Assembly: GCA_963784805.1 (NCBI GenBank) | Contig: CAWASR010000028.1 | Span: forward strand, 372,001-436,000 | DNA from: Roseiarcus sp963784805 | GTDB lineage: Bacteria; Pseudomonadota; Alphaproteobacteria; Rhizobiales; Beijerinckiaceae | DNA: 64,000 nt | Direction: 5' to 3' | In this document: positions 50,368 to 59,587 of the stretch, piece after piece | How positions within the stretch are numbered: position 1 is the stretch's first letter | How the letters are laid out: every line of letters begins with the position of its first letter | The notes under the pieces: model-generated | Told to the model about the DNA's origin: nothing | Seen by the model: the letters and a program-made list of their open reading frames with translations, nothing else | Database searches by the model: none | Program-made: the position numbers and the translations under genes

Positions 50368-50811
50368 ATGCCGAGCAATGCGCAGGCCGTCGTCGGCCAC
50401 ATCGGGCCGGTCTCCCACGGGGACAGAATGTCGCCCGCGCATGCGCTGGCGGCGCTGGCGGCGCTCGGTCAGCCGACCCAACTCGAAATCTTCCGGATTC
50501 TAATTCGACGAGAACCCCACGGCCTTCCCGCCGGCGCCCTTGCGGACGCCGTTGGCGCGCCGCACAACACGGTCTCGACGCACCTCGCCATCCTGGCGCG
50601 CTCGGGCCTGGTCACAGGCGCCAGGGAAGGGCGCTCGATCATCTATCGCGCCGACATCGAGGGCATGCGGGATCTGATCTCCTTCCTTGTCACCGACTGT
50701 TGCGGCGGGCGTCCCGAACTCTGCGATTTCCTGTGCTTTTCAGACGTTCCGAGGTGCGACTACCGGCCAGAGGACAAGACGGAGGATGAGAGCGGAAATG
50801 ACGGGAGATAG
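50368..50811 (+). CDS. arsR: ArsR family regulator with C-terminal cysteines
   Basis: The product (147 residues) is an As(III)-type repressor. The winged helix is at residues about 22-95 (L-G-Q-P-T-Q-L-E-I-F-R-I-L and H-N-T-V-S-T-H-L). The C-terminal Cys cluster (Cys111, Cys112, Cys119, Cys123, Cys130) could bind arsenite, as in ArsR types whose sensing Cys are outside the DNA-binding helix. The start at 50368 has GAGAGG; the ATG at 50428 is possible. It is read ahead of arsC and divergent from aioBA, so it may respond to arsenite for both. Confidence 0.9.
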   Translation: MPSNAQAVVGHIGPVSHGDRMSPAHALAALAALGQPTQLEIFRILIRREPHGLPAGALADAVGAPHNTVSTHLAILARSGLVTGAREGRSIIYRADIEGMRDLISFLVTDCCGGRPELCDFLCFSDVPRCDYRPEDKTEDESGNDGR

Positions 50812-50815
50812 TCCC

Positions 50816-51355
50816 ATGAACATGCGCGAAGAGAAGAAGACCTACAACGTTCTCTTTCTTTGCACCGGAAATTCGGCGCGTTCGATCATGGCGGAGGCCA
50901 TCCTCAACCGGGAGGGCCACGGCAATTTTCGCGCCTACTCCGCGGGTAGCCATCCAAAGGGCCAAGTGCACCCGTACGCGCTCGATTTGCTGCACAAGCT
51001 CGACTTCGACGTCAGCGGCTTTCGTTCCAAGAGCTGGAGCGAGTTCGCGGAGCCGGACGCCCCGAGGCTCGACTTCGTCTTCACGGTCTGCGACGACGCG
51101 GCGCAGGAGATATGCCCGGTCTGGCCGGGTCAGCCCATGACCGCGCACTGGGGCGTGCCCGACCCGGCTGCCGCGACCGGGAAGGAGGCGGAGATTCGCG
51201 TGGCGTTCGCCGACGCCTTCAGGATGCTCAACAACCGCATCTCGATCTTCGTGAGCCTGCCGCTTCGCTCGATCGACCGACTGTCGTTGCAAACGCGCCT
51301 CGACGCCATCGGCGAGAGGAAGGACGCAGGCGCCGATCCCAGATCAGCGGCATGA
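50816..51355 (+). CDS. arsC: Arsenate reductase, thioredoxin-linked type
   Basis: ArsC reduces arsenate to arsenite in the cytoplasm. The product (179 residues) has the low-molecular-weight phosphatase-like P-loop C-T-G-N-S-A-R-S (Cys16) and the resolving cysteines Cys92 and Cys100, as in the thioredoxin-coupled ArsC. The start at 50816 has GGAG eight bases upstream; ATG 50798 is an alternative overlapping arsR. The gene lies 4 bp after arsR's stop. It is odd next to arsenite oxidase, since the two reactions oppose each other, but they occur in different compartments. Confidence 0.9.
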   Translation: MNMREEKKTYNVLFLCTGNSARSIMAEAILNREGHGNFRAYSAGSHPKGQVHPYALDLLHKLDFDVSGFRSKSWSEFAEPDAPRLDFVFTVCDDAAQEICPVWPGQPMTAHWGVPDPAAATGKEAEIRVAFADAFRMLNNRISIFVSLPLRSIDRLSLQTRLDAIGERKDAGADPRSAA

Positions 51356-51701
51356 TGAGAGAACCGCCTTCCTCACTGTCCCGTCGACCGTCGGCCGAAG
51401 CGCTGGGAGCAGCCCATCTGGTCGCGACGGTCGTCGGCTCGGCATCATGGCCGAACGGCTCTCCGGCGGCAATCAGGCGATCGCATTGCTCGGGAACACA
51501 ATCCCCGCCGGCGCGATCCTCGTTGTCATCATAACGATCCTCGGTCCGATTTCGGGCGGCGGTCACCACATTCTCGCCCATTCTCACCATCCTCGGCGGA
51601 ATCCGATACGCGCCGCAATCCATTCGAGGCCGGTGGGATTGGTGATCACCGCCGCCTACTGGTTCACGTCATCAGCCGAGGCGCTCGCGGCCGGCGAGTA
51701 G
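51356..51701 (+). pseudogene. Decayed aquaporin (MIP family) remnant
   Basis: The translated pieces match arsenic-operon aquaporins. One frame gives S-A-E-A-L-G-A-A-H-L-V-A-T-V-V-G-S, the next gives G-I-M-A-E-R-L-S-G-G-N-Q-A-I-A-L-L-G-N-T and G-P-I-S-G, and after a lost central part come T-I-L-G-G-I-R-Y-A-P and V-G-L-V-I-T-A-A-Y-W-F-T-S-S. Both NPA pore loops are missing and the gene is about half length, so deletions, not just indels, have destroyed it. It sits directly after arsC, the usual place for a glycerol-type channel that exports As(III). Confidence 0.75.
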
Positions 51702-51822
51702 TATTTTCAGCGACGCGGGCCGACCGGGGCCCTCCGCCTGGTCGGCTGTTGCGCGGCGTTGCTTCGCTTGGCGGTCAGCAACGGCTTGATTCAAAGCAAA
51801 GGGCGCGCCAAGGAAGAGCGGC

Positions 51823-52767
51823 ATGCGCACGGCCTATTGCTTCACCCCCGACCGCAGCTTTTTTCCGCCTGCGGTCCGCGCCATCGCCTCGCTGATCGAT
51901 GCCGAGCCCGACGGCGGCTGCGAGATTTTCCTCATCTGCGAGCCCAGCGACGTCTGGCCGGGCTTCGACCGGCTCGATCGAGGTCTGCGCGAGCGGATCG
52001 CGCTGGTCACGACCGATTTTTCGCGCTTCGACAAGCGCCTCAGCGCGAGCGGCCGCTTCTCGCGCGCGGTGTTCCGCCGCCTGTTTCTCGATGACCTCCT
52101 GCCGGCGCATTTCGAGCGCATCGTCAGCGTGGATTCCGACATGCTGATCCCGCGCCCCGGCCTGTCGCGTCTGGCGGACTTCGATCTCGCGGGCCGGCCG
52201 CTCGCCGCCGCCTACGACATGATTTTCCTGATGGACTTCAAAGGCGACGCGCTGGCGCGGCGCTTTCAGGCCTATCGCCGCTCGCTCGGCCTCGAACCCG
52301 ACACGCCCTATTTCAACGCCGGCCTGATGGCGATCGACCGCGCCGAATGGCGTGCGCGCCGGCTCACCGAGCGCGTGACCCGCGCGCTCTGCGATACGCC
52401 GAAGCGCTATCCTTTCAACGAGCAGAGCGCGCTCAACGCGACGCTGGCCGGCGACTTCGCGCCGCTATCGCCGCGCTACAATTTCATGGGCGATTTTCTT
52501 CTGCTCGATCTCGAGCGCCGGCTCGAGCCGATCGTGCTGCATTTCGTCAACGCGCCCAAGCCGTGGGAGCTCGCGCTCTGGCGCGGCGAGGCGCGATTCG
52601 CGGAGAACTACCGCGACTGGTTCTTGAACTCGCCCTGGCCGGAGTTGGGAAAGGCGCCGCCTGCGCCGCCCTGGCGGCGAACCCGGCCGCCGATGACCCG
52701 TCTGAGACAAAACTTCGCCAAGCGCCTGTCGTTGTTCATTGACCAGACGGCATATATTGATGCTTAG
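51823..52767 (+). CDS. Glycosyltransferase family 8
   Basis: The product (314 residues) transfers a sugar from a nucleotide donor, probably in cell-surface polysaccharide or lipopolysaccharide synthesis. The metal-binding D-x-D is in V-D-S-D-M-L-I-P near residue 106, the family P-Y-F-N-A-G-L-M near 165, and the C-terminal H-F-V-N-A-P-K-P-W near 246. The ATG at 51823 follows GGAAGAG. No membrane segment is seen. Confidence 0.88.
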   Translation: MRTAYCFTPDRSFFPPAVRAIASLIDAEPDGGCEIFLICEPSDVWPGFDRLDRGLRERIALVTTDFSRFDKRLSASGRFSRAVFRRLFLDDLLPAHFERIVSVDSDMLIPRPGLSRLADFDLAGRPLAAAYDMIFLMDFKGDALARRFQAYRRSLGLEPDTPYFNAGLMAIDRAEWRARRLTERVTRALCDTPKRYPFNEQSALNATLAGDFAPLSPRYNFMGDFLLLDLERRLEPIVLHFVNAPKPWELALWRGEARFAENYRDWFLNSPWPELGKAPPAPPWRRTRPPMTRLRQNFAKRLSLFIDQTAYIDA

Positions 52768-52893
52768 TTGTCTAATACAGTATAAATTCAGGCGTGAGGG
52801 AACATGGTTAAATCCTGATTAAGTATTATGCTCCAGGCTATGCTTCGTCGGCGCCGTTTGTCGTGCCGACGAATCGTTTTCTGGGGTGAGCCG

Positions 52894-53847
52894 ATGAAAC
52901 GTTGCATGTCCCTAGCTTTCGCGGGCCTGACCTTGGCGACGCCCGCCGGCGCCGCCGACCTGTTCGGATCCGCCCCGCCGCTGTCGATCCCCGCCTCGCA
53001 AGGGGCGACGGCGGTCGAGGTCGGCTCCAACTGGTATATCCGCGGCGACGTGGGGGTGACCTTCGACAAGCTGCCGACGGTGACGCTGTCGAGCCTCGCC
53101 CTGCCGCCGCTCTCCTTCGTCGGCGCGCAGACCTTGGCCTTCGGCGGATCCGGCTCGAACACCACCGATTTCGACGGCGGCCTCGGCTTCGGCTATCGTT
53201 TCAACAACTATCTGCGCTTCGACGCGACCTGGGACTATCGCGCCGGCCCGGGCAAAACCCGTTCGGGCGTCGTCGTCTGTCCTTACGCTCCCCTCACGGG
53301 CGTCAGCAACGGCGGGATTCCGGCCGGATATCTCTACAACACCGCCGACGCCTGCAACGGCTACATGAACTTCAAGCAGCACAACAACACGTTCTTGGCC
53401 AACGCCTATGTCGATCTGGGAACCTGGGCGGGCTTCACTCCCTATGTCGGCGGCGGCGTCGGCATGAACATCAATTCGATGCAGGGAAATCTGAATTTCT
53501 ACCAGGCGTCGAACGCCCAGCAATATATGGCCAACCTCACCCCTGCCGGCGGCTTTCCCGCGCTCTGGGTCGGCCCGACCGGTCAGGCGCTGACGCCGCA
53601 GCCCGGCATCGCCTTCGCCCAGCAAAACTGGAACCGGTCGTTCAGCTCCACCGCCTACCGCGTCGCCTGGGCGCTGACGGCCGGCGTCGCCTTCCAGCTC
53701 AATCCGAGCGCGACGCTCGACATCAGCTATCGCTATCTCAACGCCGGCGATTCGAGCGTGCTCTTGAACCCCCAGACCGGCATGACGATCAAGCAGAACA
53801 ATTCGTCGCAGCAGATCCGCGTCGGCATTCGTTACGTTCTGCAATAA
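52894..53847 (+). CDS. Outer-membrane beta-barrel protein (Omp25/Omp31-like)
   Basis: The product (317 residues) has a signal peptide (residues 1 to about 20, A-G-A) and alternating beta-strand pattern with aromatic residues, ending in G-I-R-Y-V-L-Q, typical of barrel assembly. It resembles the small outer-membrane proteins of rhizobia and Brucella (V-G-S-N-W-Y-I-R-G-D-V-G). Length is greater than the common 200-250. The ATG at 52894 fits the signal peptide better than 52828. An AT-rich promoter-like zone lies at 52768-52830. Confidence 0.85.
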   Translation: MKRCMSLAFAGLTLATPAGAADLFGSAPPLSIPASQGATAVEVGSNWYIRGDVGVTFDKLPTVTLSSLALPPLSFVGAQTLAFGGSGSNTTDFDGGLGFGYRFNNYLRFDATWDYRAGPGKTRSGVVVCPYAPLTGVSNGGIPAGYLYNTADACNGYMNFKQHNNTFLANAYVDLGTWAGFTPYVGGGVGMNINSMQGNLNFYQASNAQQYMANLTPAGGFPALWVGPTGQALTPQPGIAFAQQNWNRSFSSTAYRVAWALTAGVAFQLNPSATLDISYRYLNAGDSSVLLNPQTGMTIKQNNSSQQIRVGIRYVLQ

Positions 53848-53865
53848 GTCCTGGGCCGAAGCTTT

Positions 53866-53888
53866 CGCGCCGCCGCCCAGGCGGCGCG
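53866..53888 (+). terminator. Terminator-like hairpin after the outer-membrane protein
   Basis: CGCGCCGCC-GCCCA-GGCGGCGCG is a perfect 9-bp stem 18 bases after the stop. There is no T-run after it, so it is a possible rather than proven terminator. Confidence 0.45.
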
Positions 53889-54010
53889 GGCGAGGCGCCC
53901 GCGAGAAGACCTCCCACCCCTGAGAAGCGGCGCGGGATTACGCTTGACGCGTAACGCGATTCCAGCGTCCCATCCGCCCGCAAGCACGCCTCCAGGGACG
54001 CCCGGCCACT

Positions 54011-57000
54011 ATGTTCGGCGCATTGATGACGTCGCGGCGCTTCGCGCCGTTGTTCTGGTGCCAGTTCTTCTCGGCGTTCAACGACAATTTCGTCCGCAAC
54101 ATGCTGACGATGCTGATTCTGTTCCGGCTCGGCGGAGAGAACGGCAGTCTCAAGATCCTGCTCGCCACCATCGTTTTCGTGCTGCCAGCGATCCCGCTGT
54201 CCGCACTCGGAGGCGAGATCGCCGATTCGCACGACAAGGCGCTGATCGCGCGGCGGCTCAAGCTTTCCGAGATTTTTGTCCAGATGATCGCGGCGGCGGG
54301 ATTCGTGCTTTCCTCCCTCCCGCTCCTCTATCTCGCGCTGCTCGGTCTCGGCTGCATCGCCGCCCTGTTTGGCCCGATCAAATACGGCATCCTGCCTGAC
54401 CATCTGCGGCGGGAAGAACTCGTCGCGGGCAACGCGCTGGTCGAGGGCGCCACCTTCGCGGCGATCATCTGCGGGCTGGTCTTCGGCGGATTCGCAGCGG
54501 CCGAAGGGCGCTCGGCCGCGAGCGTGGTTGCGCAGCTGATGGCGGTCGCGCTCGCCTGCTACGGCGCAGCGCGCTTCATTCCCGCGACCGGGATCGGCGC
54601 GCCGGGGCTCAGGGTCCACAGGAACGTCTTTCGCTCGACGGGAATCGTAATCCGCGACCTGCGCGCCGATGACCGCCAATGGGTCGGCGCGCTCGGCACG
54701 AGCTGGTTCTGGACCGTCGGCGCGGTCACGCTGTCGCTGGTCCCGGTCATCATCAAGTCGCGGGCCGGCGGAGGGGTCGACGTCGAAATCGCGATTAACC
54801 TCATCTTCGCCGTCGGCATCGCCGCCGGCTCGCTCGGCGCGGCGGCGCTTTCACACGGGCGCATTCAGCTTGCGCCTGCGCCGTTCCTGCTCCTCGCCAT
54901 GGCGGCGCTGGCGATCGACATCGGCCTCAGGACGCATGCGATGGCGCCCGCGAGCCGGGTCGTCCCGCTGATCGCGTTTTTCACCGGCCCGGCTGGCCTG
55001 CGCATCGCGCTCGATATTTTCGCCTATTCGGCCGCCGCGGGCCTGTTCGTCGTGCCGATCTTCGCCGCGGTCCAGGCATGGGCCGGCGAGGAGCGGCGGG
55101 CGCGCGTCGTCGCCGCGGTCAATGCGCTGAACTATATCGCCATGGTCATCGGCTCGCTGGCGACGATGGTCCTGTTGCAGGTCGCGGGCATGAGCGAGTC
55201 GATGGCGCTCGTGGTCCTCGGGCTCGCCAACGTCGCGGCTTCGATCTACTTCTTTCGCCGTCTGCCGGCGAATTTCGTCTCCTTCATCCTGCGCGTGCTG
55301 TGGCGGGTTCTGCTCCGGATCGAGGTCAAGGGGATTGAGAATCTTCCGCCGGCGGGAAGGCCCAATATCATTGCGCTCGATCACGTCTCGAATCTCGACG
55401 CGCCGATCATTCTCTCGCTGCTGGACGGCCCGGCTCTATGCGCGTTCGCCGACGGCGCCCCCGGACCCTGGTGGGTCCAACGCCTGCTCGAGTTCGCCGG
55501 CGCGCGCCTGATCGACCCCGCCCGTCCGCTTGCCGCGCGCGCCCTGATCGCCCGGCTCCGCGCGGGCGAGCGGCTGGTGGTCTTCCTCGAACGGCGCGTT
55601 GCCGGCGCCGCTGCCTCGATCGCCCTTTTCGAACAGACTGCGTTCGTTGCCGAAAGGAGCGGCGCGCCGATCACGCTTGTGCGCCTTGCGGGCCCCGAGC
55701 GCACTTATCTGTCGCGCCTCGGCGCCGCCGAGGTCGGACGGCGACTGCTGCCGAAGACCACGGTCACGATTCTGCCGCCACGGCGGCTGGAGGCGCCCGC
55801 CGGTCCCGACGGCCGGTCGCGTCGGCGGGCCGCCGCCGCCGCGCTTTACGACATGATGTCGGACCTCGCCTTTCGCGCCTCCGACATTCGCCGCACGCTC
55901 CACGCCGCCTTCGAGCAATCGGCGAAGTCCCGCGGCCTCTCGAGCGTCGCGGTCGAGGATCCGCTGAGCGGCGCGCTGAGCTTGCGCGCATTTCGCATCG
56001 GCGTCGGCGTCATCGCCCGCAAGGTCGCGAGCCTTTCGACGCCGGGCGAGGCGATCGGGCTGATGCTGCCCAACGCCAATGCCGCGGCCGTCGCCTTCAT
56101 GGCTCTGCAGGCTGCTGGCCGGGTGCCGGCGATGCTGAACTACACCTCCGGCCCCCACAACCTCGTCGCCGCCTGCCAGACGGCGCGCGTCCGCATGGTG
56201 CTGACCTCGCGCGCCTTCGTCGACAAGGCCGGTCTGGCCTCGCTCGTCGAGCCGATCAGCGCCGAGGCGCGGATCGTCTGGCTCGAGGACATGCGCGCGA
56301 GCGTGACCCTGTTCGATAAACTGCGCGCGGCGCTGACGGCCGGCCGCGCGCTCGCGCCGCGCGAGCCCGACGATCCGGCGGTCGTCCTCTTCACCTCCGG
56401 ATCGGAGGGCGCGCCCAAGGGCGTCGCGCTGTCGCACGCCAATCTGCTCGCCAACATCGCCCAGATCGACGCGATCTTCGATCTCAGGCTCACCGACGTC
56501 TGCTTCAACCCGCTGCCGGTGTTTCACGCCTTCGGCCTGACGGGCGGGCTGCTGCTGGGCCTGATCGGCTCGATGAAGGTCTATCTCTACCCGTCCCCCC
56601 TGCACTACCGGCAGATTCCCGAGCTGATCGAGCGCGTCAAGGCGACGGTGCTGTTCGGCGCCGACACGTTCCTGGCCGGCTACGCGCGCAACGCCGACGC
56701 GCGTCGCCTGCGCTCGCTGCGCTATGTGATCGCCGGCGCCGAGCGGGTGAAGGACGAGACGCGGCGGGCCTATATCGAGAAATTCGGGCTCAGCCTGCTC
56801 GAAGGCTACGGCGCGACCGAGGCTTCGCCGGTGCTGGCCGTCAATACGCCGCTGTTCAACAAGGCCGGAACGGTCGGCAGGCTCCTGCCGGCGATCGAGG
56901 CCAGGCTCGCGCCGGCGCCGGGGATCGAGGAGGGCGGCAGGCTGGTGGCGCGGGGTCCGAACATCATGATCGGCTACTACCGGGCCGACAGTCCCGGCGA

Positions 57001-57400
57001 ACTCGAGCCGCCGCCGGGCGGCTGGCACGACACCGGCGACATCGTGACCATCGATTCCGAGGGCTTCGTCACCATCAAGGGGCGCGCCAAGCGCTTCGCC
57101 AAGATCGCCGGCGAGCTTATCTCGCTCGCAAGGGTCGAGGATCTGGTCGCCGGCCTTTGGCCCGACGAGATCGTCGCCGCCATCGCCGCGCCCGACCTCA
57201 AGAAAGGCGAGCGGGTGGTGCTGGCGACGACGAAGCCGGGCGCGACGCGGGCGGAGGTTCAGGCCTGGATGAGAATCAAGGGGGCCTCCGAAATCATGTG
57301 CCCCGCCGCCGTCATCGTCCTCGACGCCATCCCGCTGATGGGCTCGGGCAAGACCGACTATATGGCGCTCGCGCGTGTGCTGCGGGAGCGCGGGGCGTAG
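54011..57400 (+). CDS. aas: MFS - PlsC - acyl-ACP synthetase fusion (Aas/LplT-like)
   Basis: The product (1129 residues) joins three activities for lysophospholipid recycling. Residues about 10-415 form an MFS carrier like LplT (F-S-A-F-N-D-N-F-V-R near the start). Residues about 430-640 are a PlsC-type acyltransferase with H-V-S-N-L-D (His458). Residues about 660-1125 are an AMP-forming acyl-ligase with F-T-S-G-S-E-G-A-P-K-G near 794 and Y-G-A-T-E-A-S-P. In E. coli the carrier is a separate gene and Aas holds the other two. Membrane-bound; it would import lysolipids, activate a fatty acid and reacylate. Confidence 0.92.
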   Translation: MFGALMTSRRFAPLFWCQFFSAFNDNFVRNMLTMLILFRLGGENGSLKILLATIVFVLPAIPLSALGGEIADSHDKALIARRLKLSEIFVQMIAAAGFVLSSLPLLYLALLGLGCIAALFGPIKYGILPDHLRREELVAGNALVEGATFAAIICGLVFGGFAAAEGRSAASVVAQLMAVALACYGAARFIPATGIGAPGLRVHRNVFRSTGIVIRDLRADDRQWVGALGTSWFWTVGAVTLSLVPVIIKSRAGGGVDVEIAINLIFAVGIAAGSLGAAALSHGRIQLAPAPFLLLAMAALAIDIGLRTHAMAPASRVVPLIAFFTGPAGLRIALDIFAYSAAAGLFVVPIFAAVQAWAGEERRARVVAAVNALNYIAMVIGSLATMVLLQVAGMSESMALVVLGLANVAASIYFFRRLPANFVSFILRVLWRVLLRIEVKGIENLPPAGRPNIIALDHVSNLDAPIILSLLDGPALCAFADGAPGPWWVQRLLEFAGARLIDPARPLAARALIARLRAGERLVVFLERRVAGAAASIALFEQTAFVAERSGAPITLVRLAGPERTYLSRLGAAEVGRRLLPKTTVTILPPRRLEAPAGPDGRSRRRAAAAALYDMMSDLAFRASDIRRTLHAAFEQSAKSRGLSSVAVEDPLSGALSLRAFRIGVGVIARKVASLSTPGEAIGLMLPNANAAAVAFMALQAAGRVPAMLNYTSGPHNLVAACQTARVRMVLTSRAFVDKAGLASLVEPISAEARIVWLEDMRASVTLFDKLRAALTAGRALAPREPDDPAVVLFTSGSEGAPKGVALSHANLLANIAQIDAIFDLRLTDVCFNPLPVFHAFGLTGGLLLGLIGSMKVYLYPSPLHYRQIPELIERVKATVLFGADTFLAGYARNADARRLRSLRYVIAGAERVKDETRRAYIEKFGLSLLEGYGATEASPVLAVNTPLFNKAGTVGRLLPAIEARLAPAPGIEEGGRLVARGPNIMIGYYRADSPGELEPPPGGWHDTGDIVTIDSEGFVTIKGRAKRFAKIAGELISLARVEDLVAGLWPDEIVAAIAAPDLKKGERVVLATTKPGATRAEVQAWMRIKGASEIMCPAAVIVLDAIPLMGSGKTDYMALARVLRERGA

Positions 57401-57603
57401 CGGCGGCGAGAGGCCGCCATTGTGAAGCTGGTCAACGACTGTGAGCCATGTCACGCTGGCTTTTTCGAAAGCTGATAGCTTCATTCAGAGGCGGCGCTGC
57501 GATTTGCGCGCCAACTTTGCGCCGCTGACGCAATTACCGGGCGATCCGAATTGACAGCGTGTGGCAAGAGGCGACAGGAGTGGGTCCGCCAGGGGAGGGC
57601 GCG

Positions 57604-58524
57604 ATGCTGAGGCTGTCCTGGAACGCCTATCGCGGCTGGGCGAAGCTCGCCCGGGACCTGCAGGCGGCCACGCGGCGGTGGAACGTGGCCGCTCTCGTTT
57701 GCGTCGTCATCGCCGCGATCTGCGGCGCCGCGACGATGTTGTTTTCGGGCGCCGGCGGCGCGGCAAACTCCATTGCCGCGACGCTCGCCGGGGCCGCCGC
57801 GCTCGCCTCCGCGCTCGGGGCGTTCTTCGGCCGCGAATTCCTCGGCTCGGGGAAGGAAAGCGACTGGATTCAGGCGCGCGCCACGGCCGAGGGCGTCAAG
57901 TCCGAATGTTTCCGCTACGCCGCAAAAGCCGGCGCCTACGCCGGCGCGGACGCCGACGCGGCAAAAGAGTTCGAGCTGCGCACCGACGCGGTCGAGAAGC
58001 AGGCGGCGGACAAGGGCCTCGTGCGCGCCGACGATCCTGTCCCGCCGTCAGGCGACAAGCGCGAGCCTCCGGTCCCGCTGACGACGGACTGGTACAAGAC
58101 AGGCCGGATCGGCGAGCAAATCGATTACTACAGGAAGGGCCGCGCCAGGAACGAGACAATCGCCGACCGTCTCTGGTGGGTGGCCTTCCTCGCCGCGCTG
58201 GCGGCGGTGGCGTTTGGCGCGCTCGGCGCCTGGGCCCAGCGCTTCGCGCCCTGGATCGGCGCAATGACGACGATCGCCGCTTCGATCGCCGCCTTCGGCC
58301 TGCTCGACCGACGCAAATTTCTCACTGCGAGCTACGCGGCGACGCAGTCGAGCCTCGAGCGAATCCTCGCTCGCGACGAGGTGATCCCGATGAGCCTGGG
58401 CGAGCTCGTCACGGCCACGGAGGACCTGCTCGAAGGCGAACACAAGGCCTGGCTTCCCCAGATGCTATCCACCAAGTCGACCGGCCCCGCCGAGCCGCTC
58501 AAACCTGTGCCGCCGAACCAATGA
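57604..58524 (+). CDS. SLATT/DUF4231-like four-helix membrane protein
   Basis: The product (306 residues) has two pairs of helices (residues about 30-52 and 56-80; 205-226 and 228-250). After the first pair comes W-I-Q-A-R-A-T-A-E-G-V-K-S-E-C-F-R-Y, a motif characteristic of SLATT/DUF4231 proteins, and before the second pair E-Q-I-D-Y-Y-R-K-G-R-A. It looks like two SLATT-type 2TM units in tandem. SLATT domains were proposed to be pore-forming effectors in nucleotide-signal conflict systems. The ATG at 57604 has GGGGAGGG. It lies 55 bp before the lipase gene, apparently one operon. Family assignment is by motif only. Confidence 0.78.
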   Translation: MLRLSWNAYRGWAKLARDLQAATRRWNVAALVCVVIAAICGAATMLFSGAGGAANSIAATLAGAAALASALGAFFGREFLGSGKESDWIQARATAEGVKSECFRYAAKAGAYAGADADAAKEFELRTDAVEKQAADKGLVRADDPVPPSGDKREPPVPLTTDWYKTGRIGEQIDYYRKGRARNETIADRLWWVAFLAALAAVAFGALGAWAQRFAPWIGAMTTIAASIAAFGLLDRRKFLTASYAATQSSLERILARDEVIPMSLGELVTATEDLLEGEHKAWLPQMLSTKSTGPAEPLKPVPPNQ

Positions 58525-58579
58525 CGGAAAGCGGAACGCGGCGTCCGGCGACCGCGTCGCGACAAGGAGGACCACCGCC

Positions 58580-59587
58580 ATGCCGATCACCGACCAGGAC
58601 GCCATCGACTTCGGTTTTCTCGTCGCCTACGCCGAAGGCATGGTGATCCCAAATCAGATCGAGCCGCACGACGAGCCGAGGATCGCCGCCGCCGGCTGGG
58701 ACGTGGTCGGCCATTTCCTGGCGCAGGAACTCGGTCCTGCCCGATCCGTCGGCGGTCGCGCCGGGAATTCCGCTGACGGTCAAGCTCGGGCCGACCGTCT
58801 TCTATGGATATCTGGCGCGCAGCCAGAAGGATCAGAACGTCTACGCCGCCGCCATTCGCGGGACCAACGGCTTCGCCGAATGGGTGATCGACGCGAATTT
58901 CGTTCCGCGTCCCGCCCCGTCCGCGCCCGGGGCGAAAGTGGAGCAGGGCTTCTGGAGCATCTACGAAACGATGACGCTGGTCGGCCTCACGGGGCTCCAG
59001 ATCGGCGACAAGGCGGCCGACGGCATCGCGGCCGTCGATCGGCGCCGCCGGAACGGTGACGGTCTGCGGACATAGTCTGGGCTCCGCCCTCGCCACCTAT
59101 CTCAGCTACGACGCAGCGAAGCTTCTCGGGAACCGGGCGAGCGCCTGTCTCTTCGCCTCGCCGCGCACCGGCGACCACGCCTGGGCGGCGGCCTACGACG
59201 CCGCGGTTTCCAATTATCGGCTCTCCAACTACGTGCTCGACGTCGTGCCCTACGTGCCGTTCAACGCGCCGCCAATTCAATATTCGACGCTTGTCAGGCG
59301 CCGCGATCCTGCAACCCGCGACGGCGCAGGCCGACGTGCGGTTCGACATCGCCTGCAATCATAACCTCATCTGCTACTGCGCCATGATCGATTATGTGAC
59401 GACGCGAAAACGGTTCGACGCCGAGGACGCGGCGGCATGGCGCTGCATCATCGGAGCGCCGGCCTTCAGCCTGAACGCGCAGCTGACCAGAGCGCTCGCC
59501 ACCGCGATCAACGCGCTCGGCGGAGCGGCGAGGGACATCGTGCAGTTGATCTCCATCTCGGCGAGAGCCAAGGGCGGACACGTGTAG
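58580..59587 (+). pseudogene. Class 3 lipase-like protein, three frameshifts in this sequence
   Basis: The pieces form one lipase of about 335 residues. The first frame, from ATG 58580 (AAGGAGG upstream), covers D-F-G-F-L-V-A-Y-A-E-G-M; a +1 shift near 58737 leads to G-I-P-L-T-V-K-L-G-P-T-V-F-Y-G-Y and A-I-R-G-T-N-G-F; another near 59037-59040 leads to the nucleophile motif V-C-G-H-S-L-G-S-A (Ser at 59074-59076) and D-V-V-P-Y-V-P-F; a third near 59289-59293 leads to the final part with H-N-L-I-C-Y and the stop at 59587. All catalytic parts are conserved, so the gene may be intact in the organism. No signal peptide. It is paired with the SLATT-like gene. Confidence 0.8.

Noticed and set aside
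55436..57484. A 682-codon minus frame opposite the Aas-like fusion
   Set aside because: Antisense shadow with low-complexity composition.
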